This document shows positions 31,613-39,076 of a stretch of DNA of 41,025 bases, in pieces. The stretch covers positions 1 to 41,025 of IMG/VR virus record IMGVR_UViG_3300047557_003039. One strand, written 5' to 3'. The DNA comes from a virus. The translations under genes and the position numbers were made by a program. Within the stretch, counting starts at the first letter, position 1. Each line of letters starts with the position of its first letter. A model generated the notes under the pieces. That model was not told the origin of the DNA. It was given only the letters and a program-made list of their open reading frames with translations, and did no database searches.

Positions 31613-32439
31613 TCTGGTATTTGATATTCTAACATTAACTTTCTTTGTTCGGCGTCATTTCTCCAACTACATGGATAGACTGGAATATAACCTTTAAGTT
31701 CTACCTCGTAAACAGTTATATCTGTATTATACAGCATAGTACAATTTAGATGTTCGGTCAAGTAGATATTTGAAGTATATAAATTTTTAATGTTCTGTGA
31801 ACACAAAGCTGCCGAAACACCAAAAGTTCCTACACCAGAAGTTGCCAAATTCTTAGCCGCCAATAGTGTCGCATAGTCCTCTTCAATAGAGAGGGATTGG
31901 AACTTTAGTCTATCAATTTTTCTAAGTTCTGGGACAACTGGATTATTGTTTTCAGGTTCAACAACGATAATAACTTTTTCAAAGTCCTCAATTAATGCAA
32001 GATAATATGCAAGAGGGTTTTGAACGTAGTTATGTGGTTTTTCTGCAGAATATTCATGAGCGATAATATCACCACCACGAATATGAATTACTAGAGTATC
32101 ATCATCAAGAGGATCTAATTGAGGAACTTTAAGATTGGGGTAAATAAAATTTTTGCATATCCTTCTCATATTTTGATACGCATAATCTTTACTCACTCCA
32201 ATTTCGTTACCACCATCTAATGTTGAATTTTCACAATTGACAATAGGTTCCCAAGTGTAAAATCTACCTTGAATATGCTTACCATCTTGACCGAAGTTAT
32301 GTTCAAATTTATCGATTATTTGGTGATCTAAAACCTGCGAAAAACTATGCCCACAACTTTCTGCCAACATCAAGCAATTTGCTGTTTGTTGAATATTATT
32401 TCCAAGTCTTCCCGACCAATGTGATACTGAATATCTCAT
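31609..32439 (-). CDS. GNQ-type fucosyltransferase-like glycosyltransferase (fourth)
   Basis: A 276-residue protein. VSHWSGRLGNNIQQTANCL corresponds to the GNQMF motif of the GT11-like genes, and VIHIRGGDII to their HVRRGD donor-binding loop (about residue 118). SGVGTFGVSAALCSQ fills the place of the SWWGAW segment. It is probably a GT-B transferase of the same superfamily, using a GDP-sugar. The C-terminal WRNDAEQRKLMLEY is unlike the other copies. ATGA-type overlaps tie it to the neighbouring epimerase and methyltransferase-like genes. Confidence 0.72.
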   Translation of the reverse strand: MRYSVSHWSGRLGNNIQQTANCLMLAESCGHSFSQVLDHQIIDKFEHNFGQDGKHIQGRFYTWEPIVNCENSTLDGGNEIGVSKDYAYQNMRRICKNFIYPNLKVPQLDPLDDDTLVIHIRGGDIIAHEYSAEKPHNYVQNPLAYYLALIEDFEKVIIVVEPENNNPVVPELRKIDRLKFQSLSIEEDYATLLAAKNLATSGVGTFGVSAALCSQNIKNLYTSNIYLTEHLNCTMLYNTDITVYEVELKGYIPVYPCSWRNDAEQRKLMLEYQIPE

Positions 32440-32996
32440 GCAGTTTTCCTAGTAATCAGCAAGCAAAGCATATCGTCGGGATGTTCATACTGCTTAACTT
32501 CAAAGTTATCAAAACATTCTAGAACGTTTTCGACAGTAATTTCTTTCCAATCCTCTGCGTGATCTGTACCAAAGAGACGAAGATCATCGATCAGAATTAA
32601 TCCTTGATCTGGTTTATAGAGTTCATCAATTGCTTTACATTCCTCAAGAAGAGGAACATCTTTATCTCCTTTTGATGTACATCCATTTGAAAAATGCCCG
32701 TCCAACCAAAATACGCATTTTTGGTTTTCATCAAACTCCCGAATAAGTTCTGGAATTACTGCAGAACTGTCCCCAAGATGAATTGTCACATTTCCATAGG
32801 GAGGATGTTCAGCAAGAAACTTCTGATGAAGAAAAGGAGAGATCTCAATCGTATGAAACTGCTCAAAGTAAGGTTGCATATTCCTTACAGTATCACCCAT
32901 ATAGGTCCCAGTTTCTATACAAATTGGATAACCTTCAGAATCAATATCAAAATATTCTACAACGTCATTGAGTTTTTCAACAGTAAGCATTGGCAT
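32436..32996 (-). CDS. Class I SAM methyltransferase-like protein
   Basis: A 186-residue Rossmann-type protein. CIETGTYMGDTVRNM occupies the SAM-loop position, HTIEIS is the acidic strand-2 end, VFWLDGHFSNG and GLILIDDLRLFG follow as strand-4 and strand-5 motifs. The order fits Methyltransf_24-like or related class I enzymes found with glycan genes. No catalytic metal site is evident. Its ATG overlaps the TGA of the upstream epimerase gene. Confidence 0.7.
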   Translation of the reverse strand: MPMLTVEKLNDVVEYFDIDSEGYPICIETGTYMGDTVRNMQPYFEQFHTIEISPFLHQKFLAEHPPYGNVTIHLGDSSAVIPELIREFDENQKCVFWLDGHFSNGCTSKGDKDVPLLEECKAIDELYKPDQGLILIDDLRLFGTDHAEDWKEITVENVLECFDNFEVKQYEHPDDMLCLLITRKTA

Positions 32997-33847
32997 CAGA
33001 TGTATTCCTCCTTCATTTTTTCAAAAACTTTTGCGATACCCTTATCTAGAGTGGTTTTAGGTAACCACCAACCAGTAATATAATTGTCTGCTTCATTCCT
33101 CTTGTCCATCTGAACAGAGTCTTTGGCAATTCCAGGTTTAATTTTTACATCATACATACCAATCAAATTAAATTGTCCTCCAATAAATTCGGCAACTGAT
33201 TTAATTGAATCATTACGGAAAGATGTGATATGAAGAGGATCCGTTGGTTTAAAGTCAGAATAACAATTCATGATAGTTTCCAATGCTTCACAGCAATCTT
33301 CCGCATATAGGAATTGTCTTTCTTCTGTACCGTCCGTGAGCATTTCAAATTGACCTTCTTCAAATCCCTTGCGGATAAAGTCGGTAATAACGTGTGACTT
33401 TTCCCTATCCTTTTCTACACCATAAACGTTCCAGAACTTAACGGTTAATCCATTCAAAGATTTTGTATAAAGTTCACCGACATTTTTTAGAACTCCATAT
33501 GGAGAGTAACTCATGTTACTCATTTGACTGCTTGCAAATACAAAGGGTTTTTTGTATCTTTTTAGATACTCAAACGCATTAACCATTATTTTGCAATTAT
33601 TTTGTAAGAAATCAAAAGTATGCTGATATTTTTTAAGATATCTCGACCCACCAACATCAAATGCTAGAAAGAATACAAAGTCTGATTCTTTAATTTGATA
33701 TTCAAGATTTGAATTAGGTATTTTAGTCATATCTTGATATGGACTATTGACCACATCAAACTCCAAAACAGTATGCCCCTTATCGCGGAGATACTCCGTT
33801 AGATAGGCACCTATCTGTCCACTAGATCCAAGAATAGTTACTTTCAT
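32996..33847 (-). CDS. NAD-dependent epimerase/dehydratase (SDR)
   Basis: A 283-residue extended SDR. VTILGSSGQIGAYL is the nucleotide site, FVFASSQMSNMSYSPYGVLKNVGE carries the catalytic region in two parts (SSQMSN, then Y-x3-K in YGVLK), and FWNVYGVEKDREK and ERQFLYAEDCCEAL are typical of sugar epimerases. It lies directly after the GDP-mannose 3,5-epimerase homologue, so it may act on the same or the next intermediate; this is inference. I use ATG 33847; a TTG 6 nt earlier is the alternative. Confidence 0.82.
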   Translation of the reverse strand: MKVTILGSSGQIGAYLTEYLRDKGHTVLEFDVVNSPYQDMTKIPNSNLEYQIKESDFVFFLAFDVGGSRYLKKYQHTFDFLQNNCKIMVNAFEYLKRYKKPFVFASSQMSNMSYSPYGVLKNVGELYTKSLNGLTVKFWNVYGVEKDREKSHVITDFIRKGFEEGQFEMLTDGTEERQFLYAEDCCEALETIMNCYSDFKPTDPLHITSFRNDSIKSVAEFIGGQFNLIGMYDVKIKPGIAKDSVQMDKRNEADNYITGWWLPKTTLDKGIAKVFEKMKEEYI

Positions 33848-33849
33848 AT

Positions 33850-34965
33850 TCAAACTGGGTGATGAAAAGGAACATAGTTTTTTTGGTTAATTTGAGACTG
33901 AATCCAGTCATAGGTCTTGCGAATTCCATCCTCAAGAGATTGTGAATAATCCCATCCAAGTTTTTCTCGAATTAAATCATTATTTGAGTTTCTTCCACGA
34001 ACACCAAGAGGTGCATCAAGTTTATGTTGCTTCTCAACTTTTTTACCAGCAACCTTAGCAGCAGTATCTACAAGTTGACTAATAGTTACCATCTCTTCAG
34101 AACCAATATTTACTGGTCCAATAAAATCACTATCCATCAATCTACGAGTTGCTTCAATACACTCATCAATATAAAGGAATGAACGAGTTTGTAAACCGTC
34201 TCCCCATACTTCGATTGTTCCCCCATCTTCGGGGAGATTTGCTACCTTACGGCAGATTGCTGCTGGTGCTTTTTCTCTACCACCATCCCAGGTTCCTTCA
34301 GGTCCAAAAATATTGTGGTAGCGGGCAACCCTAACAGGGATGCCATGATTGCGATGGTAAGCAAAATAGAGACGTTCGGAGAAAAGTTTTTCCCATCCAT
34401 ACTCAGAGTCTGGGTTTGCTGGATATGCAGATTCTTCACGGCAATCGGGATTATCAGGATCCAGTTGATTATGTTCGGGATACATGCAAGCAGATCCAGA
34501 ATAGAAAATTTTAGTTTGATAATCCAGAACAGGACGAACACATGCAGTTCCATTTTCAACACCATCAAAAGTTTCATTCAATTGACGTTGTGCTTCAAGA
34601 ACATTCAGATTAATTGATACTGAATTATGCATAATATCTGCATCGTTTTCTCCAGTAAAAACAAATCCTGCTCCTCCCATATCAGCAGCAAACTGATAAA
34701 TTTCATTAAAAGGGCGAATATAACGATAAGGAACTGAATTATAGAAATTTCCCCGATCTCCTTTAAACTCAATCACACGACGAACAAAATTTACATCACG
34801 AAGATCGCCTTGAATAAATTCGTTCGCTTCAGTTTTTGAATACTCAGGATACTTAAGATCTACACCGCGTACCCAATAACCTTCGGCACGAAGTCGCTTT
34901 ACCATATGGCTTCCAATAAAACCACCAGCACCAAGCACAAGTGCTGTCTTTTTATAATCACTCAT
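33850..34965 (-). CDS. GDP-mannose 3,5-epimerase-like enzyme
   Basis: A 371-residue extended SDR resembling plant and bacterial GDP-mannose 3,5-epimerase. LVLGAGGFIGSHMVKRL, FAADMGGAGFVFTGEND, FYSGSACMYPEHNQL (catalytic Cys), the Y-G-W-E-K catalytic Tyr/Lys, RYHNIFGPEGTWDGGREKAP and GLQTRSFLYIDEC are all family hallmarks. The product would be GDP-L-galactose or GDP-L-gulose. No GDP-mannose-producing gene is seen here, so the host would supply the substrate. It has a 34-nt gap to the upstream SDR, one of the few breaks in the operon. Confidence 0.92.
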   Translation of the reverse strand: MSDYKKTALVLGAGGFIGSHMVKRLRAEGYWVRGVDLKYPEYSKTEANEFIQGDLRDVNFVRRVIEFKGDRGNFYNSVPYRYIRPFNEIYQFAADMGGAGFVFTGENDADIMHNSVSINLNVLEAQRQLNETFDGVENGTACVRPVLDYQTKIFYSGSACMYPEHNQLDPDNPDCREESAYPANPDSEYGWEKLFSERLYFAYHRNHGIPVRVARYHNIFGPEGTWDGGREKAPAAICRKVANLPEDGGTIEVWGDGLQTRSFLYIDECIEATRRLMDSDFIGPVNIGSEEMVTISQLVDTAAKVAGKKVEKQHKLDAPLGVRGRNSNNDLIREKLGWDYSQSLEDGIRKTYDWIQSQINQKNYVPFHHPV

Positions 34966-34999
34966 AGATGAATAAATTACTCCTATTATGTATTCTAGT

Positions 35000-35821
35000 T
35001 TATAAACAGATTGTTTGCAAGCCCTCTTCTAGGGAAATACTTTGAGTAAATCCTAGGGACTTAAGTTTATCGGCATTTAGTGCAAAATTCTTTGCCTGAG
35101 CAATCTGATTAAATTTTGGCGTCTCAACTGAAATAAGTTCGCTATCGCTTCCCAAATTATTTTTTACCATTTCTATAATTTGCCTAAAAGGCAAAGCAGT
35201 TCCACTTGCAATATTATATATTGTATCTTCAGAACCCTCGTCAATAACAAGTTTTAATGCCCTACAAATATCAATTACATGCATATAATCTCGTAATTGC
35301 ATCCCATCATCATACAATGTGATTGGTTTATTCTCTCTCATTAAATTAACTAGAAATCCAAGAACATTTTTCTTAGGAGATACTGTTTTATCTTGACCAT
35401 ATACATTTGCAATTCTCAAAATGCGATACTTAACATCAAAAGTTTTGCAAAAAGATATCAAAAGTTGTTCTGCTGCTCTCTTTGTAATTGAATAAAATCC
35501 TCTAGGATCACACAGATCATCTTCTTTTGCATAAAGAATATCTGGACCATAAACAAATCCAGTGCTCACGTAGTTAAAAATAATATCATTATCTTTACAA
35601 TGCTGAAGTACGTCCAAAAGGATACTCAGATTAGTATCAACATCCAAATGTAGATTCTCAAAAACATTATAATTTGAAATTGTACTGATCAAATACAGAA
35701 TATTCTTGGACTCTGGTTCTCTCTGATCTCTAGGAATTTTAATAACTTCTTCCGAAAATAAATCACAAAAGGTGCCACCAATAAATCCAGTAGCACCATA
35801 AACAGAAATCTGATCAGACAT
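35000..35821 (-). CDS. NAD(P)-dependent sugar reductase/epimerase (SDR, RmlD- or abequose-synthase-like)
   Basis: A 273-residue SDR: ISVYGATGFIGGTFCDLF, FNYVSTGFVYGP, FYSITKRAAEQLL (Tyr-x3-Lys) and RILRIANVYGQD. The DDGMQLRDYMHVIDICRAL segment is a sugar-SDR signature. Its place directly after rmlB-rmlC suggests the 4-keto reductase step, but the sequence is nearer general epimerases than classical RmlD. With an E1-type 3-dehydrase in the operon, a reductase making a 3,6-dideoxyhexose is another possibility. ATG 35821 overlaps the rmlC stop by 8 nt. Confidence 0.78.
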   Translation of the reverse strand: MSDQISVYGATGFIGGTFCDLFSEEVIKIPRDQREPESKNILYLISTISNYNVFENLHLDVDTNLSILLDVLQHCKDNDIIFNYVSTGFVYGPDILYAKEDDLCDPRGFYSITKRAAEQLLISFCKTFDVKYRILRIANVYGQDKTVSPKKNVLGFLVNLMRENKPITLYDDGMQLRDYMHVIDICRALKLVIDEGSEDTIYNIASGTALPFRQIIEMVKNNLGSDSELISVETPKFNQIAQAKNFALNADKLKSLGFTQSISLEEGLQTICL

Positions 35822-36353
35822 ATTTTTCACAAGTAATAAACGTTTTTCCAAGTTTATCTTTTGGAGAGAGTATTGGGTCTCCTACTATCCCCCAATCAAT
35901 ATTAAGAACAGTGTCGTTCCACAAAAGAGTTCTCTCATGCTCTGGATAATAATAATCAGTAATTTTATATGTCACTTCGGCTTGATCTGAAATAACATAG
36001 AATCCATGGGCAAATCCAGCAGGAACCCACACTTGCTTATCATTCGAATCAAGTAAAATTTTAGTATGTTTTCCAAAAGTAGGAGAATACACGCGAAGAT
36101 CTACGACTACATCTAAAACAATTCCTGAAGTGCAACGAACCAGTTTACCCTGAGGATTTTCAACTTGATAGTGAAGTCCCCTTAAAACACCTTTAACAGA
36201 TTGCGAATGATTGTCTTGAACAAAATTTTTTACGCCAGTAATTGCTTCAAACTTTTTATCGTTGAAAACTTCAATAAAAAATCCCCTATCATCTTCAAAC
36301 TTTTTGTTTGTGATGATGTATACATCTTTAAGAGTTGTTCCGATTGCATTCAT
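35814..36353 (-). CDS. rmlC: dTDP-4-dehydrorhamnose 3,5-epimerase-like (RmlC)
   Basis: A 179-residue cupin. DDRGFFIEVFND, NHSQSVKGVLRGLHYQ (with the catalytic His), LVRCTSGIVLDVVVDLR, VPAGFAHGFYVI and TYKITDYYYPEHERTLLWND are the standard RmlC motifs, and length is normal for the family. It epimerises dTDP-4-keto-6-deoxyglucose at C3 and C5 or is a close relative acting on another nucleotide. It overlaps rmlB by 26 nt. Confidence 0.93.
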   Translation of the reverse strand: MNAIGTTLKDVYIITNKKFEDDRGFFIEVFNDKKFEAITGVKNFVQDNHSQSVKGVLRGLHYQVENPQGKLVRCTSGIVLDVVVDLRVYSPTFGKHTKILLDSNDKQVWVPAGFAHGFYVISDQAEVTYKITDYYYPEHERTLLWNDTVLNIDWGIVGDPILSPKDKLGKTFITCEKYV

Positions 36354-37260
36354 ACCATTTAATAGTCTTTTCTAAACCTTCTTCAAGATTGAAACGTGGA
36401 GCCCATTTAATTTCATGTCGAATTTTAGTAATACTTGTGGAGTACCTTCGATCATGTCCAGGACGATCTTCAACATATTCTATCATATTTTCACTCATGT
36501 TCAAATAATCAAGAATCATTCTAACCAAATCAATATTCTTTACTTCACACTCACCACCAATATTATATTTCTGACCGATTCTTCCACGACTCCACACCTC
36601 AACAAGTGCTTCACAATGATCCTGCACATATAACCAATCACGGATTTGTTTTCCATCACCGTAGATAGGGACTTTTTTACCATCAAGCAAATTTAAAATT
36701 GTCTGTGGAATTAATTTCTCCTTATATTGTCTAGGTCCATAGTTATTTGAGCAGTTAGTAATAATCACAGGCAATCCATAAGTATTATGAAACGCCTTTA
36801 CAAAATGATCACTTGAAGCTTTTGATGCAGAGTAAGGATTGCGAGGATCATAGTTTGATTTTTCCGTAAAGGAATCTTCATTTATGGTTCCATAAACTTC
36901 ATCGGTTGAAATATGCATAAAGCGATCAATTTCATACTTCAAAGAAAGTTTAAGTAAATTGACTGTTCCAATAATATTAGTATGAATAAATTGAGAACAA
37001 TCTTTAATTGAATTATCTACGTGACTTTCTGCTGCCAAATGAAAAATTGTTTTTGGTTTATATTTTTTAAAGATATATTCGCAGTTATGTTCATCCGCAA
37101 TATCTGTTGTATAAAGTTTGACTGGATCTGGAATATTGTGCCAATCAGATGCGTAGGTCAAATTATCAACACAAATAATTTCATCATCTATAGTATTAAC
37201 TAAATGATGCAAAAGGTTGCTTCCAATAAACCCCGCGCCACCAGTAACTAAAATAGTCAT
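36328..37260 (-). CDS. rmlB: dTDP-glucose 4,6-dehydratase-like (RmlB)
   Basis: A 310-residue extended SDR. ILVTGGAGFIGSNLLHHL, FHLAAESHVDNSI, MHISTDEVYGTINEDSF, NPYSASKASSDHFVKAF (Tyr-x3-Lys), NCSNNYGPRQYKEKLIPQ and YGDGKQIRDWLYVQDHC identify it as RmlB. It converts NDP-glucose to NDP-4-keto-6-deoxyglucose, the branch point for rhamnose and other deoxysugars. No RmlA nucleotidyltransferase is seen in the window, so the activated glucose must come from the host. I use ATG 37260, just after the upstream stop. Confidence 0.94.
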   Translation of the reverse strand: MTILVTGGAGFIGSNLLHHLVNTIDDEIICVDNLTYASDWHNIPDPVKLYTTDIADEHNCEYIFKKYKPKTIFHLAAESHVDNSIKDCSQFIHTNIIGTVNLLKLSLKYEIDRFMHISTDEVYGTINEDSFTEKSNYDPRNPYSASKASSDHFVKAFHNTYGLPVIITNCSNNYGPRQYKEKLIPQTILNLLDGKKVPIYGDGKQIRDWLYVQDHCEALVEVWSRGRIGQKYNIGGECEVKNIDLVRMILDYLNMSENMIEYVEDRPGHDRRYSTSITKIRHEIKWAPRFNLEEGLEKTIKWYECNRNNS

Positions 37261-37262
37261 AA

Positions 37263-37769
37263 TCAATCATTCCTGAGAGAATATTTATCTAACAATTCTG
37301 GAGAATACTGACGAGGAACTTCAATTAACTCCTTCTGTTCTCTTTTATCTTTTTCGAGAGAATAAACTCTATTTCTAAGTTCTGTAGAAGAATACTGATG
37401 CTTTCTCGGATGGTAATACAATTCAATATCATAATCAATGCAATATTGTTTTCCGGTAAAGTCAACATCCTTATACTCTTCACTCAAAAATCGGATATGA
37501 ATTGTTTGAGTTTTTATAAGATTCAGCAAATCTGCCTCAGTTTCATATACAAGAATTTCATCAACATATTTACACGCCTGAAGTTGAACATATCTTTCAT
37601 AAACAGATTGTGTTGGTTTATTTTTTATTCCTGGGCGATCTATTGTAGGGTCAACTTGAAGGGCAACCTTCAAGTGGTCGCAAAGTTCTTTTTCCATTTT
37701 GAGCATGGTAACGTGCCCAGCATGAAAAAGATCAAAAGAACTACAATTAAAACCAATTTTCATATACAA
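37263..37769 (-). CDS. Cytidylyltransferase-like nucleotidyltransferase
   Basis: A 168-residue member of the nucleotidyltransferase superfamily. GFNCSSFDLFHAGHVTML carries the HxGH motif and HQYSSTELRNRV the (I/Y)SST-x2-R motif, as in glycerol-3-phosphate cytidylyltransferase and the ADP-heptose synthesis domain. It would activate a phosphorylated alcohol or sugar with CTP or ATP. A C-terminal charged tail (about 30 residues) is extra. It is the first gene of the 22-kb sugar operon, 16 nt downstream of the -10 box. Confidence 0.9.
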   Translation of the reverse strand: MYMKIGFNCSSFDLFHAGHVTMLKMEKELCDHLKVALQVDPTIDRPGIKNKPTQSVYERYVQLQACKYVDEILVYETEADLLNLIKTQTIHIRFLSEEYKDVDFTGKQYCIDYDIELYYHPRKHQYSSTELRNRVYSLEKDKREQKELIEVPRQYSPELLDKYSLRND

Positions 37770-37777
37770 AAAAACTT

Positions 37778-37933
37778 TTATTTCATTATACTAAAAAAGG
37801 TGGGTTTATGCAACCCACCTCTATAATTCAGGCTCGCCACCAATTCTTTGACTGGAAATTGGAAACCAGGCGGGAGAGAGTCCCATCCGCACCACTTGCT
37901 CTTGAGAGAAGCAAGAAACTCATAAGGGGTCAT
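37778..37933 (-). CDS. Small protein whose 3' end contains the sugar-operon promoter (51 aa)
   Basis: A 51-residue protein beginning MTPYEFLASLKSKWCGWDSL. The start at 37933 has a good GGAG site 7 nt upstream; a longer in-frame version would run into the previous gene. The last 20 codons cross a strong terminator hairpin and a promoter, so its C-terminus (RGGLHKPTFFSIMK) is under DNA-level constraint and may not matter. Function unknown. Confidence 0.6.
   Translation of the reverse strand: MTPYEFLASLKSKWCGWDSLPPGFQFPVKELVASLNYRGGLHKPTFFSIMK
37785..37813 (-). promoter_or_regulatory. Sigma70-like promoter of the sugar operon
   Basis: TTGCAT (37813-37808), 17 bp, perfect TATAAT (37790-37785) on the minus strand. 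The -35 lies in the loop of the terminator hairpin and the T-run is in the spacer. It would start transcription near 37778, a few nt before the first operon gene. Confidence 0.6.
37793..37820 (-). terminator. Intrinsic terminator overlapping the sugar-operon promoter
   Basis: Minus-strand 9-bp stem AGGTGGGTT/AACCCACCT (37820-37812 with 37806-37798), 5-nt loop, then T-run. It lies inside the reading frame of the 51-aa gene. Confidence 0.85.
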
Positions 37934-37953
37934 ATTGACTCCACCACTTAGTT

Positions 37954-38181
37954 TTAAGAAACTAAGAAAAGTTGGATTAACTTTGATATCTCGGTAATAC
38001 CAAAGAATGCACATAAGAAAAGTACATCCCAAAGTTTAAGTTTAATTGCAAAAGGAACTGTGAGTAATCCCCCAACTACTTTTATCATTAAACCATATTT
38101 AAATTCTCCCCACAACATAGTTTGATAACCAATTATGAGTAGAATGTTTCCAATCCACCTAAGTAAATCAGATTTTGACAT
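37954..38181 (-). CDS. Small multi-span membrane protein (75 aa)
   Basis: A 75-residue very hydrophobic protein (begins MSKSDLLRWIGNILLIIGYQ) with about three membrane segments (residues 8-24, 31-48 and 51-72). There is no signal cleavage site or catalytic motif. It precedes the 51-aa gene by 20 nt on the same strand. Function unknown. Small hydrophobic phage proteins of this type sometimes act on the host membrane. Confidence 0.7.
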   Translation of the reverse strand: MSKSDLLRWIGNILLIIGYQTMLWGEFKYGLMIKVVGGLLTVPFAIKLKLWDVLFLCAFFGITEISKLIQLFLVS

Positions 38182-38228
38182 TAGGGGTTTGCTCCCGACC
38201 AGTACTGTTAAAGACCATCCGTGTCTAT

Positions 38229-38474
38229 TTAATCATCTTTTACATAGCAAGGAACGGTATCAGGGTCCAACCATTTGGTATATTCAAAATCTTCCATAGC
38301 AGTCATTAACTGCATTTCATTATCACAGAGATACATATCCCTATAACGACCAGTGTAAGAATCTACTTTTTGAATGCGACAATCGGGTTTACCGTTAATT
38401 TCTAAGATGCCAACTTGAATATAACGGTAGGGAAATCGTTCCATAAGAACGGTTGGTTTCCTAACTACTTTCAT
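38229..38474 (-). CDS. Hypothetical phage protein (81 aa)
   Basis: An 81-residue soluble protein (begins MKVVRKPTVLMERFPYRYIQ) of mixed charge and rich in Tyr and Asp. Its ATG overlaps the stop of the upstream 71-aa gene, so the pair forms a small operon driven by the promoter at 38709-38737. No motif is recognised. The 46 nt between this gene and the next one hold nothing I can identify. Confidence 0.78.
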   Translation of the reverse strand: MKVVRKPTVLMERFPYRYIQVGILEINGKPDCRIQKVDSYTGRYRDMYLCDNEMQLMTAMEDFEYTKWLDPDTVPCYVKDD

Positions 38475-38686
38475 GCTACCTCAACAGATTCCAGATCAGC
38501 AAGAACGTATTCCATAAGCATTTCATAATCATCCAAAGGATCACCAGAGAATACTACACCTTCGTTCTCATAATAACGGCGAACCTTTTTATAAAGTTTC
38601 GGATTCTTTACATCAAGGTAGAATTCACCATTTGCTGCACCACGAAGGGTTTGAACGTCTTTCTTGAATTTTGCTGTGAGAGTCAT
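38471..38686 (-). CDS. Hypothetical phage protein (71 aa)
   Basis: A 71-residue protein (begins MTLTAKFKKDVQTLRGAANG) with a basic N-terminal helix and an acidic C-terminal helix (LDDYEMLMEYVLADLESVEVA). ATG 38686 is chosen because the promoter at 38709-38737 would start the transcript near 38702, excluding the earlier in-frame start at 38737. It is coupled to the next gene by ATGA. Function unknown. Confidence 0.8.
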   Translation of the reverse strand: MTLTAKFKKDVQTLRGAANGEFYLDVKNPKLYKKVRRYYENEGVVFSGDPLDDYEMLMEYVLADLESVEVA

Positions 38687-38708
38687 TGTTTTGAATGTTG
38701 ACCTATGT

Positions 38709-38737
38709 ATTATACAGGTTTGACTTGGAGAAGTCAA
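38709..38737 (-). promoter_or_regulatory. Sigma70-like promoter for the 71-aa/81-aa operon
   Basis: TTGACT (38737-38732), 17 bp, perfect TATAAT (38714-38709) on the minus strand. The -35 is half of a TTGACTT/AAGTCAA inverted repeat with a CTCC loop. Confidence 0.8.
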
Positions 38738-38872
38738 GGCGTCCAGATTGGATTCTGGACTCGGACAGATTGGATTCTGACCGTGCTTTGGACGCTGACC
38801 TAATGGTTACTCTTTCTGCAGAGGGAGGCGTCAGTCTTTTATATCCTAGCAAGCACCTTGCTGGAATCCAAA
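38738..38872. other. tRNA-to-gene spacer with repeats, no gene
   Basis: About 135 bp between tRNA-Met and the promoter. It holds a duplicated 14-mer CAGATTGGATTCTG (38744-38757 and 38766-38779), each able to fold on itself (CAGA/TCTG), and a small hairpin AGCAAG/CTTGCT at 38848-38862. The reading frames here look like noise. Confidence 0.6.
38744..38779 (+). repeat. Duplicated 14-mer with 22-bp period
   Basis: CAGATTGGATTCTG occurs at 38744-38757 and 38766-38779, 8 bp apart, directly upstream of the promoter at 38709-38737. It could be an operator pair or debris of a tRNA-region duplication. Confidence 0.65.
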
Positions 38873-38945
38873 TGCTCCTTGCGTGGATCGAACACGCCTC
38901 AGGCGAATTATGAGTTCGCTGCATTCACCAGATTGCTAAAGGAGC
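38873..38945 (-). tRNA. tRNA-Met (CAU anticodon)
   Basis: 73 nt. Acceptor GCTCCTT/AAGGAGC, anticodon stem GCGAA/TTCGC with loop CTCATAA (anticodon CAU), T arm GCGTG-TTCGATC-CACGC, discriminator A. The anticodon stem lacks the three G-C pairs of initiators, so it is an elongator Met tRNA, or an Ile tRNA needing lysidine at C34. Confidence 0.9.
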
Positions 38946-38949
38946 AAAG

Positions 38950-39037
38950 TACGAGTGGGTGGATTCGAACCACCTCAAAGCCGCTAATCTGGCGGAAAGA
39001 GTTTATAAGACTCCTCTGACTACCAAGTCTCACTCGC
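38950..39037 (-). tRNA. Class II tRNA, anticodon loop CUUAUAA (identity uncertain)
   Basis: About 88 nt. Acceptor GCGAGTG/CACTCGT (terminal G-U), T arm GGTGG-TTCGAAT-CCACC, and a long variable arm with CCGC/GCGG. That makes it class II (Leu/Ser/Tyr type); acceptor and T arm resemble phage tRNA-Leu. The anticodon stem GGAGT/ACTCT gives the triplet UAU, which would read AUA (Ile). The D arm is short and the usual U8 is missing. It may be an altered tRNA-Leu or a decayed one. It lies 4 nt from tRNA-Met. Confidence 0.7.
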
Positions 39038-39076
39038 ATAAATCCAGATCTATTATAGGAGAACTGGAACCCTCTG

